64,000 nt of DNA, taken from NCBI RefSeq assembly GCF_004193775.1, contig NC_041021.1, forward strand, positions 21,544,632-21,608,631, in the 5' to 3' direction. The position numbers were made by a program, and so were the translations under genes. Positions 56,215 to 64,000 of this stretch are shown in pieces. The notes beneath the pieces were generated by a model. The model worked only from the letters and a program-made list of their open reading frames with translations. It searched no databases and was not told where the DNA came from. Within the stretch, counting starts at the first letter, position 1. Each line of letters opens with the position of its first letter. This DNA comes from Glycine soja (Eukaryota > Streptophyta > Magnoliopsida > Fabales > Fabaceae).

Positions 56215-56329
56215 TTATCATTATATATTAAAATTCTAAAATTGCACAACCCGCACGCTCAAACCCTATCGTTCTTCTTCTTTCTCCTTCTGCCTGAGTT
56301 CGTCTTTGTCGCAAATTGGTCTGCGCTTC
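56215..56329 (+). other. First half of a 274-bp direct duplication, interrupted
   Basis: From 56271 (GTTCTTCTTCTTTCTCCTTC) to 56329 this matches 59536-59594. The rest of the unit resumes at 59321 after the 2,986-bp insertion. Confidence 0.75.
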
Positions 56330-57661
56330 TGTAACACCCTGATATATATATCTATATATTAGTAATTATGTTTGATGTTTGATTATTTGTTGCATTATTT
56401 TCATCCGTAATTATTTTTAAGGAAGTTAATTTAGTTAATAGAGGGGTGTGGATAGATAAGGATCTAGCTTCTCAAAGAAGCCTCTTGAGAAAGCTTCTCA
56501 AAGAAGCCACGAGGAAGCTTCTGGAGGAAGCCTCTTAATGAAGCTTCTAGAGAAAGCTACATGAAGTTGCCTCGGTAAAAACGCTGCCCAGCCTTCATTA
56601 ACCGTTGGATCTTCTCGAAATTTGGTCTGCAACTTCAAAAGACACTTGTCCATGATCTGACCGTTGCGATCTTTGAGAAGATGTCTGGAGTGTGCTAGAA
56701 GCCTCTTAATGAAGCTTCTGGAGGAAGCCTCTTAATGAAGCTTCTAGAGAAAACTACATGCAGCTGCCTCGATAAAAGCGCTGCCCAGCCTTCGTTAACC
56801 ATTGGAGTATGCTAGAAGCTTCCTTTCCCGAGAGCATCTCTTATTTAAGCATTTCAGCCTTTGCTTTCGTGTAGCTTAGGAAAAACGTCATTTCTTCTTC
56901 TTTCTTTCTTCCAAAGCCATTTCTAAAGTTCCAAGAACTTTCTCCATCACCCACAGCCACCATTAGCCACCACAAACCATCATTGTTCTCCATTGAAAAC
57001 CCACACCGAGAGGAACCCTTCAACCGAAGCGGAATCTTCCAACTTGGCTTGCGGTTCCGGTAGAGAACGAAAACCCTAATCTGACCTTTCATTTTCTTTC
57101 GAGGTAACCATGGTTCTATGCTTGTTTCTTGTTAGTTTCATCTTGTCTTTGCATCTTTTCTGACTTTGGAACCGCCATTGCATGTCTTATGCTTCCTTTG
57201 AAATATGTTATAGAAAGAGACTTTGTAAACGTTATCCTTTCATGAAATGCATGTTATTTTTGTAACCTACACTGAACCCCGGTCACATTGGCGTGGTCGG
57301 AATTTCCAAATGATGTTCCTTTGTAAAACCCGAAATGCTCTCAGCTCTTTCATGTAGTGATGTGGGTGTTTGACCTAGAGCACTGTTACTAGCTTTGTTT
57401 TCTGAAATCGATACTAAGTCTTCTTCGTTTTGGCATGGTAGAGGCTTGTGCGGAATCGACGAGCAAGGACAAAAAGGAATCTTCAAGTGACACGATGAGG
57501 AATCCGCGGGGTAGCTCACGATAGGTAAGGGGAGTTTATTATAAAATTTACCGTTTTAACACCATAGTTAGAGTCAGGGAACCTAGCTATGAGGATATCT
57601 GCCTATCCCTGTTGCATGCTGATTTTTCTTCAAAGAAAATTACGTTTTAACTAATGGGATG

Positions 57662-57759
<98 letters not shown>

Positions 57760-59315
57760 TGCGATGAATGATATTGTTTTGGTTGTTTGAAATGTGTTGT
57801 TTGAAGACCATGCGTGTGGAAATGATATTGTTGTGTTTGTTTGAATTGTTGTTGATGTTGCTATTGAGGATTTTAATTGATATGTGATGATATTGATTTG
57901 AGATGACGTTGTTAATAAAGACCATGTCAACATGAATTGTTATTATTGATGAATATGTGAATATGAAATGAGGTTGTTATTGTTGTTGATAACGTCATTG
58001 AGATGAGATGATATTTATGTTGTGAATGACATGGAAATACGATTTGTTGATTGATGTTGGAAATGCATTGGCATGTGCATGTTGTGTATGTTCGTGGGGG
58101 GCACTGTGCACTGACCTTTCAGGGTCTTTGGCACTAGCTTTTGGCCACGTTCATACGTTGGATGCTGTGTATGATCGTGGGGGGCACTGTGCACTGACCT
58201 TCTAGGGTCCTTGGCAGTAGCTTTTGGCCACGATCATACGTCGTATGAAGTGTATGTCATGGGGGTAGAGTGCACTGACCTTGTCGGATGGCCCAGACGT
58301 GGGTAACTAGCGTGGTTAGAGAATCTAAGCATTCCTGAGGGGATGCTTAGGCGCTTTAATTGGTCCATGGTCTTTGGCACTTACTTTTGGCCGTGATCAT
58401 AGCTCATACGACACAGGAAATAGAGTAACTGTGGCCAAGTGTACTTTGTACTAGGGGGCTGTCACCTGGTAGGGAACACCTTTGGGCTCCCAGGCTGATC
58501 ACCTATGGGAGGGGGGCTGTTACGTGCACAACCGGGTGGTCTCGACAAACTCAGCACAGTTCCCTAAGTGAGAGTGTCATGTGGACACGCTTAGGCTATT
58601 TCATGATATTAGGTTGTTGTTGGTACGTACCACATTGCATCTGAGTGTTGAGTCAGGTGCATGCATCATTCTGTGCAGTCTTGATTGGGTCCATGGATGG
58701 ATGATGAGTAATTGTTGGATGTGAATGATGAATATTTGTTGGATATGAGTGTTAAATAATGATTGTTGTGTATGCTTATCATGTTTTCCTGTGTTCCTTG
58801 CTAATTGTGGTTATTTGGAATTGGTATTGGTTATTTTATAATAAACTCACCCTTGCAATTTTGTATCGTGTGGTTGATACCTGTGATGATCACGAACCTT
58901 GTTCGTGGGAGCAAAATGACAGTGGCAGGGTGTAGGGAGTAAGATTCTGGTGAGGAGCCGCCGAGCCGACGTAATGACGTTGGCGTTATTTTGGGAGAGA
59001 GTTGTGTTTTGTAATCAACTCCTCCGTAGTTGGTTTTTAAGTTTTATTTTGTTGAGTTAAAGATGTAAAACTGGAATTTTAATTATATATATATGAACAT
59101 ATTTAATTTTCGTTATGTGTATGACATGTACTAAATTATTGTTTCTATGTAATTATGCATATTCACTTAAGTAATGGCGTGTTGTTGGATGAATTTATGT
59201 TGTGACAAAATCACTTCTATTTTCATAAGCAAAAATTAAGGGAGTTCTTTTTATAAAAATTGAAATTATCTAATATTAGAGTGTGGATACTGTAGCGACG
59301 AGGCGGGTAGTTACA
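56330..59315 (+). mobile_element. Solo-LTR-like insertion, 2,986 bp, TSD GCTTC
   Basis: Begins TGTAACACCCTG and ends GGGTAGTTACA, with GCTTC on both sides (56325-56329 and 59316-59320). The uninterrupted duplicate at 59536 onward has a single GCTTC, which confirms the insertion. No PBS, gag or pol is seen inside, so a solo LTR of a long-LTR gypsy family is the best reading; strand is a guess from the terminal TGTAACACCC style. It includes repeated AAGCTTCTGGAGGAAGCC phrases (56460-56570 and 56700-56770), a microsatellite and a repeated GGGGGGCACTGTGCACTGACC block (58095 and 58180). Confidence 0.75.
57664..57757. repeat. (AT)n-(GT)n microsatellite
   Basis: About 43 bases of AT repeats run into about 51 bases of GT repeats. 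Minus-strand ORFs through it give only Thr-His and Tyr-Ile runs and are not genes. Confidence 0.95.
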
Positions 59316-59320
59316 GCTTC

Positions 59321-60454
59321 CGTGACTGCAACCACATTGTGGAGTTTGTGTTTGTGGAGTTCGTCTCTGCCACTTATCGATTGAGGTACGCCCTTTTCTT
59401 TTAACATTAGGCGTTCGTCGTTTTAACATTTGCTCACTTTCGCAGATCGAAGAAAACTAGGAAAGGAAAGAGTCCCAGAAAGGGTGGGAATCGATTTTGG
59501 AAGTCCATTGTGGTTCGCCTTAAGACTCCCAGGGTGTTCTTCTTCTTTCTCCTTCTGCCTGAGTTCGTCTTTGTCACAAACTGGGTTGCGCTTCCGTGAC
59601 TGCAATGACATTGTGGAGTTCGTCTTTGTGGAGTTCGTGTCTGGCACTTATCGATTGAGGTACGTCCATTCATTTTTACATTAGGCGTTCCTCATTTTAA
59701 CATTTGCTCACTTTCGTAGCTCGAAGAAAACTAGGAAAGGAAAAAGTCCCGGAAAGGGTGGGAATCGGTTTTGGAAGTCACTTGTGGTTGGCTTTAAGAC
59801 TCCCAGGGAAGCCATCGAAGGTGTGTCTCTGTTGTCATGTTTCGAAACCAATTGCTTAACTTTGTATATATCATGTCTACTTTGCTGCTCAGGTGATTTG
59901 TTCGTCTTCTTTAGTTGCTGTCAAGGTTCGTTGTTGCTTGTGTTCTGTATGCTGCTAAGTGATCAGTGCTGATTAGGAATATCTCCGCCACTTACGACAA
60001 TTGACAATCGGTGAGTATATGCATCTCTATTTGTGCTTCTTACCAAGATGAGAATATGCTTGTTGCTAATAATTAAAATATGTTGTGTTGTAGTTCCTTT
60101 GGGTATTTGTATTTTGAAGTAATGGATTTGAGTCATTTGATGTTGCTAGATGTATTTGTATTTTGTTCGTTTGTATTTGCTCTTTAGTTCATAAAGTTAT
60201 AGACCTTGCAAAATCATAATCCTTTATGGGTTAATTACACTTATGAACCTCAATAGTGGCTAATGTATGAAAATTGTGTTAATTATTTCTTTGGGTTTTT
60301 TTAACACATTTCCTTAAGAACCCCATTGTTTGTTTTGGGTTTTACAAGAAATGTAGCACATAAGCGAAATAGAATTCTTTTTAACTTCAAAAATAAGTCT
60401 GATAGAGATGGTTCAGCCTTCCAATATCCACAAACAAATAAAGAAGTTGGTCCA
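59321..60454 (+). other. Rest of the 274-bp duplication and adjoining unassigned DNA
   Basis: 59321-59535 completes unit 1 and 59536-59809 is unit 2. Each has a GAGGTACG donor-like and CTTTCGCAG/CTTTCGTAG acceptor-like pair about 60 bp apart and a C/T-rich start, as in a duplicated 5'-UTR exon/intron. 59810-60454 is AT-rich without a convincing ORF. It may belong to the same DNA-transposon-like unit as the palindromes at 55976-56214, but this is unproven. Confidence 0.45.
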
Positions 60455-61595
60455 TGATGTGCCATCATTTTCTTCTATTTTCTAAACCCTTTTTGCACCA
60501 TTTTAATTACTGATTGGTCTTAATTGTCAATTAATTAGGCCGTTTTATTATTTGGTCTCATTTAGCTAATTTGATGTTTTTAATCTAATTTCAGGAATTA
60601 ATGAAACATTGGGCTTAATCCGGATTTTGGTTGTGGACTTGAAGAGGGCAAATAAAGCAGTGCTTACCTTAGTTAATTTTTAATTAGGAAATTTCGCAAT
60701 TTTATTTTATGTGGTTCAGTGTTTATTTCGTTTTAGGCCAGAGTATTGTAACAGAGCCCAATGACTTTGAGTGACTCTTTTTAAATAGCAGCCTTGGGAT
60801 TCGTGCAAGGCATTCTGTTAGACTATTATTCAGAGCTTAGGGTTTATGGTTTTAAAGTTTTTCTGTTCTAATGCTACTGTTTCGTTCTTAATGCAATTTT
60901 TCATTTCCTGCTTCTAATTACAATTTCGTTCTTGCTTCTTCTTCTACTTTCATTTACATTTCTGTTTTCATTTTCGTTTTTGTCTCATTTACGTTTCTGC
61001 TTCATGTTTCATTCACGTTTTCTGTTTGAATCTATGGAAGGCTAATTATTCTGGTGTTGTTTCCTTCTGAGGAAGAAGCCTAACTCTCTTTGAGGTTTCA
61101 TTTATAATGTGGTTCCCTGGCAGTTTTCCCTTCACCAGTTAACCCAAATTCGTGAACATTAATCAGTGCACGCTTCGTGTTCGATTAATTGCCTCTGAGC
61201 CTAACTTGCGTTCATGCTTAATGGACGAATGGCTAACTGGTGTATGTGGTGCCTAATCACGTATTAACAACCCTAGGTTGATTTTCGCTTAGTAAATTGA
61301 AATAGGATTGGATTAAGTGGTTACTGTTAGGGACGAATTCTCCATAACCCAGGATAAGAGAATGGCTTCTGAATCAGAGGAAACAACCCATTTTTAATAT
61401 TATTAGTTTCGTATTCCAGTTTACTTGTTTTGCTCCTTAATTCACAAAACAAACAAACCCCCCCCCCCAATCGTTACTGTTACTGCAAGTATATTATGAA
61501 CATTTGGTTTATCATTGCTCGTTGGGAAACGACCTAGGATCACTTCCTAGTTACTGCATTTTCATGTTTATTTGATTCGGGTACGGCCTCGATCA
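60455..61595 (+). repeat. 5' LTR of the Athila-type element
   Basis: 1,141 bp from TGATGTGCCATC to CCTCGATCA (inverted TGAT/ATCA ends). The right edge is fixed by the PBS a few bases on. The left edge is chosen from the TGAT match and the change in sequence; the TSD would be GTCCA (60450-60454) but the other end is outside. A TTTTTAAATAGCAGCC promoter-like site is near 60778. Confidence 0.65.
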
Positions 61596-61599
61596 AATT

Positions 61600-61616
61600 T
61601 GGCGCCGTTGCCGGGG
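61600..61616 (+). promoter_or_regulatory. tRNA-Asp primer-binding site
   Basis: TGGCGCCGTTGCCGGGG equals the complement of the plant tRNA-Asp 3' end with CCA, four bases after the LTR end. Confidence 0.85.
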
Positions 61617-62446
61617 AGCAGTGTCCAAAGGTTCATAATAACTAGCTAGTGTTGTGTGTTTAATTGTTTTGTGTTTTAAGTTTAATTGTTAGTATTGTGT
61701 TAGTATGTGTGTTAGTGTCGTTTAGTGTCCTGGTATTTTGTTTAGTGTGTGTTCTGTTTCAGTTTTCCTATTAAGCGCTTCCCCTGTTTTAGTTTTGGGT
61801 GTTTTGCTGTGAATAGTGTTTTGTGACGGACTTAGCGACTGCTTTTGCTTGTGGCAATAGTAGAAATCAAGTAGAAACGGATTTTAGCGACCACCCATGC
61901 TGAATTATTTGAGATTTTTTGTTTTAGTAGCTAGGGTTGTTATTTTTGGCTGAATTTTTTTGTGGTAACTTCTTTTAATCTATATTTTGTGTGAAAAATA
62001 GCTAGAGCATTTAGTTTGGTCAGATTTGAAAGTTCCAAAAAAGTAGCAAATTTTGTGTTTGTCGAAACTTCAAACGGTCATAACTTTTGCTCCGGTTATC
62101 AGAATCGCAATTATTATATATGTATTTCGGGTAGAAAAAAATTTCCTATGCTGTGGCAGCCCGCTATAGGCTGGCTGAGGTCTCCATCGTCCAAAAATAG
62201 TGATTCTGTCAAAAGTTTTTTATTTTTCAAGTTTTATTCACTTATTTTTCTTAACCTACCATTTTTAGCTTCCATAGTTAGACTTTGAATTTTTGCCTGA
62301 AATTTTTTGTGCTATCTTTTCATCATTTTATAAGGTTGCTCACAAAATTTCAAGTCATTTCGATATCATTTGAGAGTAGTTGTAGTTCAAACCTGCACCT
62401 TTATTTACATGACAAAGCAACTAGTTGTGCATGCTGAATGTAGTGT
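61617..62446 (+). other. Leader of the Athila-type element
   Basis: T-rich untranslated DNA between PBS and gag. It includes the repeated phrase GTGTTAGTATGTGTGTTAGT near 61690. The 90-aa ORF at 62016-62288 has no recognisable domain and is probably chance. Confidence 0.5.
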
Positions 62447-64000
62447 ATGACTAGAGGCAATCCATCTGCCTTACAACCCTTTGATCCTGAGATAGATAGG
62501 ACATTTCATAGATTAGTTAGACATCATTTTATACCTTTTGATCATCCTGAGCATTCCATTACTGGTGAATCTGTGCATTCTGTTATTGGTGATTTTGAAC
62601 ATCCTGATTTGGAGCATTATAATTTTGAACATCCTGATTTGGAGCATTATAATTTTGAGCATTCTGATTCTGAGCATTCTGATTTTGAACATTCTGAGAA
62701 CATGGCACAACCTCCACCCCGTGAGAGGACTCTAAGGGAAATGGTTGCACCTGATTTAACCTACGAAAGCTTGTGCATCCAATACCCTGATGAGGATGTC
62801 CCATATGTTCTTAAAACTGGACTGATTCATTTGCTTCCAAAGTTTCATGACCTTGTAGGCGAAGACCCGCACAAACATTTGAAGGAATTTCATATTGTCT
62901 GTTCCACCATGAAACCCCCAGATGTCCAAGAGGACCACATATTTCTGAAGGTTTTCCCTCATTCTTTAGAGGGAGTGGCAAAGGACTGGCTGTATTACCT
63001 TGCTCCAAGGTCCATCACGAGCTAGGATGACCTGAAGAGAGTATTCTTAGAAAAAATTTTCCCTGCTTCCAGGACCACAACCATCAGGAAGGATATCTCA
63101 GGTATTAGACAATTCAGTGGAGAGAGCCTGTATGAATACTGGGAGAGATTTAAAAAACTATGTGCCAGTTGCCCTCACCATCAGATTTCGGAGCAGCTTC
63201 TTCTCCAGTATTTTTATGAAGGACTCAGTAATATGGAGAGAAGTATGATAGATGCTGCCAATGGTGGAGCCCTTGGAGACATGACTCCTGCTGAAGCCAG
63301 AAATTTAATTGAGAAGATGGCTTCCAACTCCCAGCTATTTAGCGCCAGAAATGATGCGATAGTCATTAGAGGAGTGCATAAGGTAGCTACAAACTCAGCT
63401 GCATCATCTGAAACTAAGAAGCTTGAAGGCAAACTGGACGCATTGGTTAACTTGGTAACCCAGCTGGCCTTAAACCAAAAATCTGCACCTGTCGTAAGGG
63501 TCTGCGGTTTGTGTTCCTCTACTGACCACCATATAGACCTTTGCCCTTCTATGCAGCAACCTGGAGCAATTGAACAGCCCGAAGCTTATGCTGCAAATAT
63601 TTACAATAGACCTCCTCAACCTCAGCAGCAAAATCAACCACAGTAGAACAATTATGACCTCTCCAGCAACAGATACAACCCTGGATGGAGGAATCACCCT
63701 AATCTCAGATGGTCTAGCCCTCAGCAACAACAACAGCAGCCTGCTCCTTCCTTCCAAAATGCTACTGGCCCAAGCAGACCATACATTCCTCCACTAATCC
63801 AACAACAGCAACAGCCCCAGAAACAGCCAACAGTTGCGGCTCCTCCACAACCTTCCCTCGAAGAACTTGTGAGGCAAATGACTATGCAGAATATGCAATT
63901 TCAACAAGAGACCAGAGCCTCCATTCAGAGCTTAACCAATCAGATGGGACAATTGGCTACACAATTGAATCAACAACAGTCCCAGAATTCTGACAAGCTG
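62447..64000 (+). pseudogene. gag of the Athila-type element, two in-frame stops, 3' end outside window
   Basis: One frame throughout, broken by TAG at 63023-63025 and TAG at 63644-63646. Residues about 47-84 are an acidic, His-rich repeat (FEHPDLEHYN twice, then FEHSDSEHSD). The capsid region follows (LIHLLPKFHDL, LKEFHIVCSTMKPPDVQEDH, GVAKDWLYYLAPRSITS, then ESLYEYWERFKKLCASCPHH). A CCHC zinc knuckle, CGLCSSTDHHIDLC, lies near 63505. The last part (63650-64000) is Gln/Pro-rich with a short helix. It would form the capsid and bind RNA; this copy is defective. Confidence 0.88.

Larger units (their letters stand above)
60455..64000 (+). mobile_element. Athila/Calypso-type Ty3/gypsy retrotransposon, 5' part
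   Basis: 5' LTR (60455-61595), tRNA-Asp-type PBS, leader and gag, running off the window. This PBS and gag style are typical of the Athila lineage, called Calypso in soybean. Downstream pol and any env-like ORF are not visible. Confidence 0.8.

Noticed and set aside
57640..57933. Minus-strand ORFs with Thr-His and Tyr-Ile runs
   Set aside because: Translation of the AT/GT microsatellite.
59784..60454. A cellular gene right of the duplication
   Set aside because: Only short hydrophobic or AT-rich frames; no recognisable domain and no consistent exon structure beyond the duplicated leader-like part.
62538..62735. Ile/Leu-rich and Met/Ile-rich ORFs in other frames at the start of the Athila gag
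   Set aside because: They are alternate-frame readings of the tandem repeat in gag.

Overview
This 64 kb window is plant heterochromatin-like DNA made almost entirely of nested LTR retrotransposons. No ordinary cellular gene could be supported. A legume, most likely soybean (Glycine), is suggested by three things. There are SIRE-type Ty1/copia LTRs with arrays of the GTAATCGATTAC palindrome. There is a 21 kb Ogre/Tat-type Ty3/gypsy element with an ORF1, a tRNA-Arg primer site and a second RNase H. There is also an Athila/Calypso-type gag behind a tRNA-Asp primer site. The species is inferred from family resemblance; no search was run.

Layout. 1-3064: 3' end of a SIRE-type copia element on the plus strand (internal promoter-like region, 3' accessory 'env-position' ORF broken by one stop, polypurine tract, 3' LTR). 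3065-32820, resuming at 54034-55969: four antisense copies (A-D) of an old Ogre-like element. In A, B and C the gag ends run directly into noncoding DNA, a 24-bp minisatellite and an accessory-ORF remnant, with protease, RT, RNase H and integrase all missing. They are therefore a non-autonomous, pol-less subfamily. A and B carry a SIRE solo LTR at the same site with the same TSD; C has the empty site. A also holds a plus-strand Ogre solo LTR.

32821-54033: a full-length 21.2 kb Ogre element on the plus strand, inserted in the LTR of copy C with TSD ATTAT. It has 1.94 and 1.93 kb LTRs, a PBS, ORF1, a frameshifted gag, protease plus G-patch, a frame-compatible 151-bp intron, RT-RNase H, a second RNase H, integrase, an intact 3' accessory ORF with its own promoter-like and intron-like leader, and about 18 copies of a 120-bp hairpin-forming tandem repeat. 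54684-55969 is the copy D fragment.

55970-60454: sequence of uncertain origin that begins with six TTAACATCGG palindromes (a CACTA-subterminal-like signature) and contains a 274-bp direct duplication. A 2,986-bp solo-LTR-like insertion (TSD GCTTC) sits in one duplicate. 60455-64000: 5' LTR, PBS, leader and gag of an Athila-lineage element, cut by the window end.

How the parts relate. The Ogre proteins would act together in one retrotransposition cycle (capsid, protease, RT, two RNases H, integrase). Its ORF1 and 3' accessory ORF have no established role. The most interesting signal is that the SIRE copia element and the Ogre gypsy element carry homologous accessory proteins at the same 3' position, each behind its own promoter-like block with a palindrome and a TATA box.
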